DNA from: Stentor coeruleus
Taxonomy: Eukaryota; Ciliophora; Heterotrichea; Heterotrichida; Stentoridae
Direction: 5' to 3'
NCBI GenBank assembly: GCA_001970955.1
Contig: MPUH01000373.1
Span: forward strand, 1 to 59,785
Length of the DNA stretch: 59,785 nucleotides
Made by a program: the position numbers and the translations under genes. The notes under the pieces were generated by a model. That model did not search any database, was not told the DNA's origin, and worked only from the letters and a program-made list of their open reading frames with translations. Of the stretch, positions 31,486 through 40,313 are shown in pieces (the stretch's first letter is position 1; each line of letters starts with the position of its first letter).

Positions 31486-31578
31486 AATCCAAAGAATACG
31501 GTGCTGAAGAAAAATGGTAGCTCTTCGTCTATGAATAAGACTAAAAGCCGCATTCAGAATACTAGAAATAAAAAATAA

Positions 31579-32114
31579 TATTAAGCATGACATTTAACCT
31601 ATTTTCTATAAAATTAATGATTTTGCTAGTTTTCGATTTTCATACACTTATTCTACAATTGTCTTTTATATATGATAGGATCAATATGTGGGTTTTTAAC
31701 TTAACGATTTATTGCTTGTTATTAAATTTCTCATGTAGAATTATGATTTCTAAACCAAAGAGGCGATGATAGAAAAGTTGCTAATTTTTTTGACTTTATT
31801 TGGGTAGGTTTTATCCTAAACTCTTTGCAATTTGCTTATTTTTTGGCTTGCGAATTTGAATTTAAAGTAATCCTTGGACTAATTAAAGATTTCTATATTA
31901 AGTTTTATAGGTGGGCAATACCTATTTTTTTTATATTCTGTTTTTTATTATAATAATATATTTATATGCTAGGAAAGATATAATAAAGCTTAAATAAAAG
32001 CATACCCTTCCTAAATGAGCTTCCCAATACTTTTCCCTAAACTCAAAGCCTATTAAACTTTTATCCCATCCTAAAAATCCTCCAAAAAACCATAAAATTC
32101 ATAAATATATCTTT
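31579..32114. other. Spacer C between convergent transcription units
   Basis: 31590-31990 is a shortened version of spacers A and B. After about 31990 the sequence becomes C-rich and belongs to the 3' flank of the minus-strand gene. No gene is seen. Confidence 0.6.
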
Positions 32115-33293
32115 TTACTTATTATGTTGAGTGCCCATTACCATCAAAATCTCCGTAATTTTTCCTAAAGTTTTCAAACTATTAACAACATTAGCATCAT
32201 TTAAAAGCTGAATAATCTGCTCATAATTCATATCAGTCTGTATTTCTCTATCTTTAAAACAAGTATTAGCCTCTAAAGAACTTATATCAGAAATAATCTC
32301 TTGTTCACTACTACTTGATAAAGTAAAACCATGACTTTCAGGACTAAAAGTCTCAATCCTTTTTCTCGGTGCTTGAAAATCATCAAACTTATATTTATTC
32401 CTAATAATATCTGGACTTAAAACCATATACCTTTTATATTCTTGTCTTAAATCATCAGGGGTTACTTCAAAAATTTGTTCTTCTGGCGATAAAATCTGAA
32501 TAGTCTGTATTGGTGAAGAAAAATTCTGATCAAGATAAGTCTCAAAACATAAATCCTTATTTCTTAAAGGACTATTTTCAGTTAAAAAACATGAGCCTTC
32601 AGTTTTACAAGGTTCTTTTAAAGAATCACAACTTTCACTTGTTGACTTGTTTTTGTTTTGTGTTGTGTCAAATAAAGAAACTTGTTTGCAATGATGACTA
32701 ACCCCTAAATGTTGAGTTTTAAGCTTTTTACCAGTTAAAACTGGAGTGAAAATTTTATGTTTATTTTTTTCTATTTCAGGTGTGCTTTGATTATTAGGTT
32801 TTCTTGGGGACTCAAAATTATTCGTCATGGTTTTTGTCATTAAATTCTTCGACAAATTTGATATGTTTTTAATTATGTTATTCCCAATCATGTTTTTTTC
32901 ACAATTTTTATTGACAATAAACGATGCACTAGTTTTTCTTGTCACTTTTTTTAGATCTTTAGCTAGTTCTGAATACTTTACAAGCTTTTGGGGAGCAAGA
33001 AGAGACATTTCATCAATAGATTTCCCTTGAGTTAAAATTTTACATTCGGGGTTGTTTTCTTTGTCATAGTTTCTAGGAAGTTTTGTAGGACTTGGAGAAA
33101 AAACTTGGCATTTAAGGTTTGAAGGACTTTCAGGATTTTCAGGACTTTGAGAATCTCGTTTGTTAGGATTAAGAAGAGGTTTTTTTATATTTGTGGATTT
33201 TTTCAGTGTGGTTTTAGGATCTTTTTTTTTCCTACAGGGTTCTAGATTTATTATTCCAAAACTTTTTATTACTGAAATGGGTTGAGTTTCCAT
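32115..33293 (-). CDS. Disordered Ser/Thr-Pro-rich protein
   Basis: A 392-residue protein without a recognised domain. It is rich in Lys, Ser and Asn and has many SP/TP sites (DSQSPENPESPS, VFSPSPTKLP, NNFESPRKP, IFTPVLTGKK, ILSPEEQIFEVTPDD, VLSPDIIRNKY, ETFSPESHGF), typical of a CDK/MAPK substrate. The only likely folded piece is a short C-terminal helix, IIQLLNDANVVNSLKTLGKI. There is no membrane segment or signal peptide. The gene is convergent with the XMAP215 derivatives and divergent from DRC5. A role in cell-cycle or cytoskeletal regulation is possible but not shown. Confidence 0.75.
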   Translation of the reverse strand: METQPISVIKSFGIINLEPCRKKKDPKTTLKKSTNIKKPLLNPNKRDSQSPENPESPSNLKCQVFSPSPTKLPRNYDKENNPECKILTQGKSIDEMSLLAPQKLVKYSELAKDLKKVTRKTSASFIVNKNCEKNMIGNNIIKNISNLSKNLMTKTMTNNFESPRKPNNQSTPEIEKNKHKIFTPVLTGKKLKTQHLGVSHHCKQVSLFDTTQNKNKSTSESCDSLKEPCKTEGSCFLTENSPLRNKDLCFETYLDQNFSSPIQTIQILSPEEQIFEVTPDDLRQEYKRYMVLSPDIIRNKYKFDDFQAPRKRIETFSPESHGFTLSSSSEQEIISDISSLEANTCFKDREIQTDMNYEQIIQLLNDANVVNSLKTLGKITEILMVMGTQHNK

Positions 33294-33892
33294 AATTTGC
33301 TTTTATATAGGCATTTATGCACTTTTCGAATTTAGCCATTTTGGTTTAAAATATAAGAAACCGCGGTTTTACCAGTTAGTACTTTAGGTGGTATAAGAAA
33401 TGATTTTATATTAAAGGATTGAATGGCTTTGAGGTTGGTTAAAGGCTGCTCGATTATTTTTAAAAGAATTTTTATGAAGAGGACTATAGTTGAAGGTAAA
33501 AATTAAGTTTTTTATGATGAGAAGATAATTTTAATTTTGTTATAAACATGCTAAATATTACCTTAAAAGGGTGTTGCTATAAAATATCATCCCAGAAAAT
33601 CAAAACTTTAATTATATATCCCATTACTTTATTTTACACAAACAAAATTATAAAATAAATCCATATCCTAACAGCAAAATCTATCACCCTAACACACACT
33701 TCATCTTTCCTATAAAATCCTCTTCAAACCTTTTTCATCATATATTAAACCCTAACCTAAACCTTTTCTCTATCGAAACACTTCCCATCCCACATCTTCA
33801 TTCTAATTATCCCTCTTCAAATCCTATCAAAAACTCCAAAAATCTTCCAAAAAAATCCCCAAACCAATCATCCTACTAAACATAATAATAAA
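33294..33892. promoter_or_regulatory. Divergent intergenic region before DRC5
   Basis: G-rich on plus at about 33310-33550, then C-rich at about 33580-33890, with the sign change near 33570. It must contain both promoters. No gene is seen. Confidence 0.55.
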
Positions 33893-35203
33893 ATGCTAGC
33901 AGAAAAAATGCGCCGTGGCCAATACCACATCAGCGACGAAGTTCCCTCACTAATCGACATCTCAATCGATGTAGTGTCAAGTAACTTCGCCTTATACCCA
34001 AGTTTACCAGGGCTTAAAGTTCAATACATAATCGACAAAATCATAGACAAAGTTAGTGAAAATCTTCCTATAACTGTCACAGCACCTAACATCGAACATG
34101 AGTCATATTGGAAACGATCATGTGAGCGTCGTTGGAAAGTTGTCACAACAAACGAACATGGCTGGTCTTGGAAGCAAACTTATATTGAAAGACATATGCA
34201 AGAACTTCTTAGTAAACACTCTGGAGAAGATATAACAATTCTTACAGAAGCTATAAATGCAACAAGGAATTTTATTTTTGGTATGGATATTGAAGAACTT
34301 CCTTCACATTTAGACTTAAGGATACTATTTGGTAACGTTCCTTGTATAAACCGCTTAAAAGTGAGTTTTGGGGCTAAGCATTTAGGTTCTGAATATGATA
34401 GGTCGCTTTTTGGTATGAGAATGACAGATGCGGCTATATTAGCTAAATGTGTAAAAAATGCTCAATGTTTAGCTTCATTATCTTTACCTTGCAATTTAAT
34501 AGATGATGAACTTGTTAAAATGCTCACAAGAGGATTTCTTATGAATAAAACTCTTATTGAACTTGATCTATCACATAACCGTATAAGCGATCATGGGGCT
34601 AGAAGGATAGCTAAGTACTTATTTCATACAGAAGTACTTATTTCTTTAAATCTAAGTGATAATCATATACAATATGAAGGATCAAGATGTATTGGTCAAG
34701 CTTTAAGAAACAATAGGTCATTACAGATTCTTAACTTAAAACATAATCGACTTGATGATAAAGCAGGGGCAAAACTTTGTAATGATTTACAACAAAATCT
34801 TATAGTCAGGTCGTTGAATTTAAGTGCAAACATGCTTTCACAGCTGTTTTGTGAAAAACTTACTGAGTTACTTTCTGAGAATAATTCACTTATTGACCTT
34901 GATTTAAGTTGTAATTTACTTGTTGATCAGGAATCTGAAGAAAGTATTAAAGATGAGATGATTAGAGCTGTTGAAGGACTTAGAGATGTATTGAGTAAAA
35001 ATTGTACTTTGCTTAAATTGGATATAAGGAATAATGGTTTACCTAGATGTAAGTTATATACAGCTTTAGAAAAAGAGATAACTGAAGTGGTTTTGAAGCA
35101 TGATTTAGATTTAAAGGATATACCGTTATTTAGAGTACAAACACCTTCGTCTAGAGATTCAAGGTCACGTGAATCAGGCAGCGCAAGAAGAGATCGTAAA
35201 TAA
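33893..35203 (+). CDS. DRC5: DRC5/TCTE1-like dynein regulatory complex LRR protein
   Basis: A 436-residue axonemal protein. In other organisms DRC5 (TCTE1, FAP155) is a subunit of the nexin-dynein regulatory complex that links doublet microtubules and tunes ciliary beating. The N-terminal region starts MLAEKMRRGQYHISDEVPSL and includes the family signature HESYWKRSCERRWKV and WSWKQTYIERHMQELL (residues of about 76-110). Residues of about 190-400 are RNI-type leucine-rich repeats (TLIELDLSHNRISDHGARRI, VLISLNLSDNHIQYEGSRCI, SLQILNLKHNRLDDKAGAKL, SLIDLDLSCNLL). The C-terminus is Ser/Arg-rich (SSRDSRSRESGSARRDRK). The length is close to the usual 450-500. Finding it in a heavily ciliated cell is expected. 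It is read in one uninterrupted exon. Confidence 0.87.
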   Translation: MLAEKMRRGQYHISDEVPSLIDISIDVVSSNFALYPSLPGLKVQYIIDKIIDKVSENLPITVTAPNIEHESYWKRSCERRWKVVTTNEHGWSWKQTYIERHMQELLSKHSGEDITILTEAINATRNFIFGMDIEELPSHLDLRILFGNVPCINRLKVSFGAKHLGSEYDRSLFGMRMTDAAILAKCVKNAQCLASLSLPCNLIDDELVKMLTRGFLMNKTLIELDLSHNRISDHGARRIAKYLFHTEVLISLNLSDNHIQYEGSRCIGQALRNNRSLQILNLKHNRLDDKAGAKLCNDLQQNLIVRSLNLSANMLSQLFCEKLTELLSENNSLIDLDLSCNLLVDQESEESIKDEMIRAVEGLRDVLSKNCTLLKLDIRNNGLPRCKLYTALEKEITEVVLKHDLDLKDIPLFRVQTPSSRDSRSRESGSARRDRK

Positions 35204-35311
35204 AGTAGTTTTAAACATGATGATAAGGTTTAAAGGTTTTATATAGAGGATTTTTATTTGATGTTTGGATGTAAATGTATTTATTTGAAGGAATTTGTTT
35301 ATTGTTGGATA

Positions 35312-35383
35312 TCCGAGGTAGTATAGTGGTAAGTATTCCTGCCTGTCACGCAGGAGACCCGGGTTCAATTCCCGGCCTCGGAG
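35312..35383 (+). tRNA. tRNA-Asp(GTC): tRNA-Asp (anticodon GTC)
   Basis: A 72-nt cloverleaf. Acceptor 35312-35318 (TCCGAGG) pairs with 35376-35382 (CCTCGGA), and the discriminator is G at 35383. The anticodon stem CCTGC/GCAGG encloses the loop CTGTCAC with GTC at 35345-35347. The T arm CCGGG-TTCAATT-CCCGG forms box B. There is no intron and no encoded CCA. Six T at 35384-35389 form a Pol III terminator. It lies alone between DRC5 and the importin-alpha-like gene. Confidence 0.97.
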
Positions 35384-35389
35384 TTTTTT
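35384..35389 (+). terminator. Pol III T-run terminator
   Basis: TTTTTT directly after the discriminator base of tRNA-Asp. Confidence 0.85.
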
Positions 35390-35562
35390 ATTAGGATTTT
35401 TTTTTTGGAAGGCTTGTATTGATTTTTTATGGTTTTTAGGTAGAATGTTGTTATGATATATCTTGGGGTTTTTTTATATGAAAAAGAATTAGGAGGATTA
35501 TTTTGAGGTTTATATGATTTTTTTTATAAGGATATCTTAGAAGGTTTTGTATGAAATTATAA

Positions 35563-37035
35563 ATGAGCTTTCTGACATATGGCAGAATTGAACAGAGGAA
35601 AGATAATTTTATGAAAGGGTCTACGAGGGATATGATGGGAAAGAATGGGAGTTTTGCTGTTAGTTTGAGGAAGTCTAAACGACAGCAGGCTGTGAAAAAA
35701 TATAGAGAGGAAATTGAAAAGAATAAAATTGAGGATGAGGATGATGATGATGAACGCAACAACGACGTAGAAATCATTTCATTAGAAACTATAGAAAGCC
35801 TTTTAAACTCAATGAATCAAGATAATTATCTGGTTAATTTGGGAAATATAAAATACATATGTCGAGGTGAACGCTCCTATCAATTAATTCCATATCCAGA
35901 TCTTATCTCACGTTTAATCCTATTATTAAACAATCAATACGAAGATAGAATTTCTGAGATCATCATGGATATCATCATTAGTTTAACTGGCGGATCTCCT
36001 TCAACAACATTTAAAGCTATGAATTGTTTAGGATACGATTGTATTTTATATTCCTTAGACCCATTACGCCCATTAACTTCATATAAAACCCTAAAAGCCT
36101 TAAGCAATTTAGCTGCAGATTCACAAAGAATCCGTTTAAAACTAATCGACATCAAAGCTCATGAACACATCCTCCATTTCTGTCAATCCTCTTTATCAAC
36201 ACCTTTTCTTCAAGTTATAAGTAAATTTTTCAAAGATCTCTTATCTGAAAATAACATCATCCCAAACGAAATATTCGAAGTCTGTTTACCTTTACTAAAA
36301 GCATTTATTCATGAAAGTGATACAACTATAATAGGTAATTCTTTAGATGCTATAAACAGTTTTTGTAATGAAAATCAAACAAGAATCAAATTAATATCAA
36401 CTCAAGACTTTCTAAATATAATAAGAAATTTATGTACACATACAAGTATGACAATTATAGAAAAAGCAATTGTTACTATAGGAAACATATCTTATTCTAA
36501 TGATTACCAAACAAGATTTCTTGTAGAAAACAATATTTTTGATCTGTTCTGTATAACAATTGAAGCATCTTCAGGTAAAGTTCGTAAAGAAACAGCATAT
36601 GCAATAAGTAACATAATCAGCGATGGGGATTTTTATATAGAAAAATTAATAGATCATGTCTTAATTGATAAAATTATAAGCAAATTAGAAGACAATGACT
36701 CTGAAGTTCAAAGAGAAATAAGCTATATTATGTTCAATTTATCTTCCAAAGGACAATTTAGACATTTTAAAGCACTTGTTGATAAAATGGTGTTTTCTTA
36801 TATAAGATACCCTCTTCTTCGCAATGATTCCAAAACAATTTTTAATAATTTAAGTTTCATATGCGCAGTTTTAGAGTCTTATAAATCAAATGACTGCTAT
36901 GAAGCTATTGAGTCTATGGAGGATACTCAGTGTATAATAACAATAGAAAACTTACGAAAATCTTTTATCTCATCACACTACGAAAAAATATCGAAAATCC
37001 TAAGCTTCTTCGAAAACGACTTTTCAATAGATTAA
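35563..37035 (+). CDS. Divergent importin-alpha-like armadillo protein without tryptophan
   Basis: A 490-residue protein with the importin-alpha plan. An N-terminal IBB-like basic segment (GRIEQRKDNFMKGSTRDMMG, then SLRKSKRQQAVKKYREEIEK, residues 7-52) and an acidic stretch (EDEDDDDE) precede about nine armadillo repeats (70-470), for example LTSYKTLKALSNLAADSQRI, IIEKAIVTIGNISYSNDYQT and VRKETAYAISNIISDGDFYI. Importin-alpha binds NLS cargo through a ladder of Trp and Asn, with the motif W-ALSN or CWAISN. Here the Asn positions are often kept (ALSN, AISN) but every Trp is gone, and the whole protein contains none. It may keep importin-beta binding but have lost classical NLS binding, or it may bind a different cargo. 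Loss of function is less likely because the frame is intact. The upstream 35204-35562 holds only tRNA-Asp. Confidence 0.8.
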   Translation: MSFLTYGRIEQRKDNFMKGSTRDMMGKNGSFAVSLRKSKRQQAVKKYREEIEKNKIEDEDDDDERNNDVEIISLETIESLLNSMNQDNYLVNLGNIKYICRGERSYQLIPYPDLISRLILLLNNQYEDRISEIIMDIIISLTGGSPSTTFKAMNCLGYDCILYSLDPLRPLTSYKTLKALSNLAADSQRIRLKLIDIKAHEHILHFCQSSLSTPFLQVISKFFKDLLSENNIIPNEIFEVCLPLLKAFIHESDTTIIGNSLDAINSFCNENQTRIKLISTQDFLNIIRNLCTHTSMTIIEKAIVTIGNISYSNDYQTRFLVENNIFDLFCITIEASSGKVRKETAYAISNIISDGDFYIEKLIDHVLIDKIISKLEDNDSEVQREISYIMFNLSSKGQFRHFKALVDKMVFSYIRYPLLRNDSKTIFNNLSFICAVLESYKSNDCYEAIESMEDTQCIITIENLRKSFISSHYEKISKILSFFENDFSID

Positions 37036-37065
37036 CCTACTTTTCCATAGTAAATATTATAATAA

Positions 37066-37760
37066 ATGGGAAAAATAATTAGTCAATATGAGATGTATAG
37101 AAAAAGAGAATAATTTTTATTTGGTATTAGAATTATATGAAAGAGGATACCTTTGGGTAGTATTTAAAAACTTATGGTGTTATTTCAGAATAAGTTACTC
37201 AGAAATAGATACGGAAATTAGATGAAGGGTTTAAAGCTTTGAGATCTAAGAATATTATAAATAGAGATATGAAATTTTAGAATATATTTATGACTGAAAA
37301 AAATTATGAGGTAATATTGAAATTGACTGATTTTGGTATGTCAAGATTTCTTGGAGATGGATTAGTTTAGACTTGGCTTGGGACGCTATTGTATATGGCT
37401 ACAGAGATTTTTAAGAAAAAAGAAGGATATGATTCGAAAGCGGAAAAGTTTGGGTATTATTACTATGTATAAAATGCTTGTTGGAGAACCTCCAATTAAG
37501 GTTATGAGTAATGAGATACTGATAGCTCAGAAAAATCTTAAAGCAATACCTGAGAATTTGTCTTCTGAGTGATTTGATTACTCGTATGCTTGCTTATGAT
37601 CCTAATTACTGAATATCTTTGATTAATTTTTGTCTCTTTATTATAAGAAGACAATATTTTTTTAAAAAAACTACTTTTTTCACTCACCCATTCATCAAAA
37701 ACAAAGAAATCAACCACTTCTCACAACCGATTTCAAAAGTATATCCCGAAATTTTATAAA
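37066..37760 (+). pseudogene. Ser/Thr protein kinase pseudogene (ULK/ATG1-like)
   Basis: Remains of a kinase domain in several frames. An N-terminal start-like MGKIISQYEM at 37066 is followed by a gap where the Gly-loop and VAIK region should be. Then come NNFYLVLELYERG (37109), YLKTYGVISE (37161), KALRSKNIINRDMKF (catalytic HRD now NRD), LKLTDFGMSRFLGDG (DFG intact), TWLGTLLYMATEIF (APE now ATE), TMYKMLVGEPPI, LITRMLAYDPNY and FFTHPFI (about 37690). In-frame stops are TAG 37158, TAA 37191, TAG 37206, TAG 37278 and TAG 37368 (first bases), with a TGA at 37610 where kinases have Arg. At least three frameshifts are present. It cannot encode an active kinase under the standard code. Confidence 0.85.
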
Positions 37761-37793
37761 ACTCATTTTTATCTAATTACTCTAATCTTATAG

Positions 37794-39371
37794 TTATCCA
37801 CTATAAAATCGTAGAAAAGTTTGTGTTTGGGTGAATTTCTTAAAGAACTCCTGCTCATTAGCATCAGCTTTCCTAACAACTTCCCCAACTCCATCTGGGT
37901 TCTTACTAAGCCTTTCTCCCAAATCCTGTAAATACGCTTTAATATTATCAATAATCCTAAAGCAAGCAACTTGTTGTATATCAGTAGGTGTATAGCAAGT
38001 CCTCCCAGCAAAAAACCCATAGTCTTTTCTACATTTTTCAGCTAAAGTTTTATAACATAACATTGGTTCATGTTTTTCAGTCATAGTCCCTTTATCTAAA
38101 TCAACATATATAATTCCCCCTGATTGTTTTTCAATAGCAAAAGGTACACCTACAAGTAATGGTAATGGTGCTTGAAGAATATCCTTAATTTGTTCAGGGA
38201 GTATGGGAGAAATCACATAAGCCCATGTAAATGGTTTTAATAAAGATTGAATACCAAGAACGCAACTACTAATAACACCTAAGCTTTTACTCATAAAAAC
38301 AATAGAGTTTTCTTGTAATAAAGCAAATATACAAGTCATCAAATCAGTAAATTTCATTAAAGAAAATAATACCGGGCATGGCCAGACTGTATCGATCATG
38401 CTTAAATCTTGTGGAAACTCATATTCGACTGGTTCTACTTCAGAAATGTCGATTCTCACATTTAAAGAAGGTTGGATATTATAAACCCCATATGTTTCTA
38501 ATACGTATATCTCTTCAGATGATGGACCTTTTTCTTTTAATATATCAAGAAGATGTTGTAGAGTATATGTACTTTCGAGCTCCATAACTTTATTGGTCCG
38601 TTCAATACGTTTTATTGATAATAAACGATAAATCACGTCAAAATGAAGTTCAAAACATGGACAGTATGTTAAAATGCAATAACAAAGATAGGAGGATTCA
38701 ACACGAGAGGTTTCTTTTACTTGAAGATCTTCAGTTACTACACAACAACAGTATAAGAGTTCTTTGTTTTTATTAGGAATGTCATCGATTTTTATAGAGG
38801 TACTGGAGTTACCTTTAAGGGTGAAAACAAAGCTGTTTGTGTCGCGGATAAAGTTGGGGTATAAGATAACAGAGAGTTCGCTTATTGAGTGAATTTCGAG
38901 GTTTTTACCAGACATTTGTGTTGGGAATATGAAATCGTTGATAATTTTAGAGTTTATCAGTTGGAGAATGTCACTGTTTGAGTAGGCGTATATAATATTA
39001 GCTTCTTCACTATCTCCACTCAATATTAAAAATGCTTCATAAAGTTTTGTGTTGCCAATACTTTCTTTAACTTTAGCATAACTCGCTACCGAATCTAAGT
39101 CACTAGATTCTTGAGCATGATGCGAAGGACCTGAGTTTTTTTTAGAAGGTGGAGGATGGGCATTAAGTTTTTTTAGCCTCTCACGTAATTCTTTTATAGT
39201 AAAAGCATTCATTTTAGTTTTTTCCATTTCTGTGAAGAGCTTTTCTAATGTTTCCTCATATTTTTTCATAATCAACTTGTATTTCAATGCTAAATCATAG
39301 AACATTTCCTTCCAGTATTTCCAATCTTCTATGAGATCATCTACATCCATTTCAGAGATATCCATATACAA
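37794..39371 (-). CDS. DENN-domain protein
   Basis: A 525-residue protein. DENN modules act as guanine nucleotide exchange factors for Rab GTPases in membrane traffic. Residues of about 10-70 are an N-terminal coiled coil (LIEDWKYWKEMFYDLALKYK, then ETLEKLFTEMEKTKMNAFTI), followed by a short Pro/Ser linker. Residues of about 105-500 hold the upstream, core and downstream DENN parts. Core motifs are CPCFELHFDVIYRLLS (about 236-251), LMTCIFALLQENSIVFMSKS, SSCVLGIQSLLKPFTWAYVI and SPILPEQIKDILQAPLPLLVGVP, read in sequence between about 340 and 410. The C-terminal helical part is short. An in-frame ATG two codons downstream could also start it. The kinase pseudogene ends 34 bp from its 3' end on the opposite strand. 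The Rab target cannot be told. Confidence 0.88.
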   Translation of the reverse strand: MYMDISEMDVDDLIEDWKYWKEMFYDLALKYKLIMKKYEETLEKLFTEMEKTKMNAFTIKELRERLKKLNAHPPPSKKNSGPSHHAQESSDLDSVASYAKVKESIGNTKLYEAFLILSGDSEEANIIYAYSNSDILQLINSKIINDFIFPTQMSGKNLEIHSISELSVILYPNFIRDTNSFVFTLKGNSSTSIKIDDIPNKNKELLYCCCVVTEDLQVKETSRVESSYLCYCILTYCPCFELHFDVIYRLLSIKRIERTNKVMELESTYTLQHLLDILKEKGPSSEEIYVLETYGVYNIQPSLNVRIDISEVEPVEYEFPQDLSMIDTVWPCPVLFSLMKFTDLMTCIFALLQENSIVFMSKSLGVISSCVLGIQSLLKPFTWAYVISPILPEQIKDILQAPLPLLVGVPFAIEKQSGGIIYVDLDKGTMTEKHEPMLCYKTLAEKCRKDYGFFAGRTCYTPTDIQQVACFRIIDNIKAYLQDLGERLSKNPDGVGEVVRKADANEQEFFKKFTQTQTFLRFYSG

Positions 39372-39735
39372 TTATTATATGCATTTAAAATATTATTATA
39401 AGTAATTTTTTTGGAAGGTATTTTTGTATATTTTTTTAGGTTAAAAGTTTATAGGTTTTTATGAAATAGCCTCAAAACTTTTTTGAAGGTATAAAGTGAA
39501 AGGAAATGTTTTTTTGTGTTAAAGGTAATGAGAGATGATTGAAATAAAAGGATGAAATTTTGTAATTATAAGATGTTTTAAAAGGATTTTTATGAGTTTT
39601 GTTATAGGAATTACATTTTGGAAGTAGATTTTTTTCAGGTACTTTTTTGGTTGATTTGTTTTTGTGTTGAAGATGTTTTTGTTAAGAATAAGGAAATTTT
39701 TAAAAGTTCAAAGGGATAAGATATGTTTAATTAGN

Positions 39736-40141
39736 CTTAATTAGGAAGTTTGAAACTTTTTATACTGATGCTTTTGAAATTTTAACTTTTTTATGAGTTT
39801 TTAACTTGGATAAATAATTTCTTGTTTTAATGTACTATATGATAATTACATAAAACATATCTTTAAAACCTTATTTTTCCTCAAACTAATCGCATAATTT
39901 TATAAACTCCTTCTAACATTATACATTCCAAAGGGCANTTTAATTAGGAAGTTTGAAACCTTTTATACTGATGCTTTTGAAATTTTAACTTTTTTATGAG
40001 TTTTTAACTTGGATAAATAATTTCTTGTTTTAATGTACTATATGATAATTGCATAAAACATATCTTTAAAACCTTATTTTTTCCTCAAACTAATCGCATA
40101 ATTTTATAAACTCCTTCTAACATTATACATTCCAAAGGGCA
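39736..40141. repeat. Contig-end duplication around N at 39938 (plus N at 39735)
   Basis: 39736-39937 recur at 39939-40141 with three substitutions or so and one extra T. The N at 39735 has only an 8-bp overlap (ttaattag) on its two sides. Confidence 0.9.
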
Positions 40142-40227
40142 AAAGTATTTTTTAAACCAAAAATATCAACTTTCAAACCAATANAAAAGTATTTTTTAAA
40201 CCAAAAATATCAACTTTCAAACCAATA
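40141..40227. repeat. Contig-end duplication around N at 40184
   Basis: 43 bp at 40141-40183 recur exactly at 40185-40227. Confidence 0.9.
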
Positions 40228-40313
40228 ACAAACTGAAACTATCACAAAAATCCAAAGATTAACTAAAATTAAACTATCTAACCATATTAAAAACTGTTTT
40301 TTATAATCAAATC

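Larger units (their letters stand above)
29456..31578 (+). pseudogene. Decayed second copy of the B-box / XMAP215-C chimera
   Basis: Collinear with the gene at 27051-28823, but the frame is broken at least four times. The zinc-finger region (29456-29638) contains an internal partial duplication and ends in a stop. A TAA follows near 29686 where the intact copy reads SLAKQYK. The coiled coil (29745-30146) ends in a stop after a net 5-nt insertion in an A/G run. The C-terminal domain is open at 30161-30628, loses one base near 30607, and resumes in another frame to 31578. The last part is better preserved than in the intact chimera: it retains the native XMAP215-like tail (YNLQDLKKRVSEMKQRYGIE) and carries a 30-bp repeat array. 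The ORF 30568-31578 (336 residues) could still be translated, but I see no evidence of a proper start. Confidence 0.85.
39372..40313. other. Intergenic region with three single-N joins
   Basis: G-rich on plus directly upstream of the DENN gene (39380-39730). The rest is two doubled segments described separately. Corrected for the duplicates it is about 240 bp shorter. No gene is seen. Confidence 0.6.

Noticed and set aside
39736..40227. Apparent tandem repeats in the DENN upstream region
   Set aside because: They flank single N characters and match the pattern of unmerged contig overlaps, so they are not called biological repeats.
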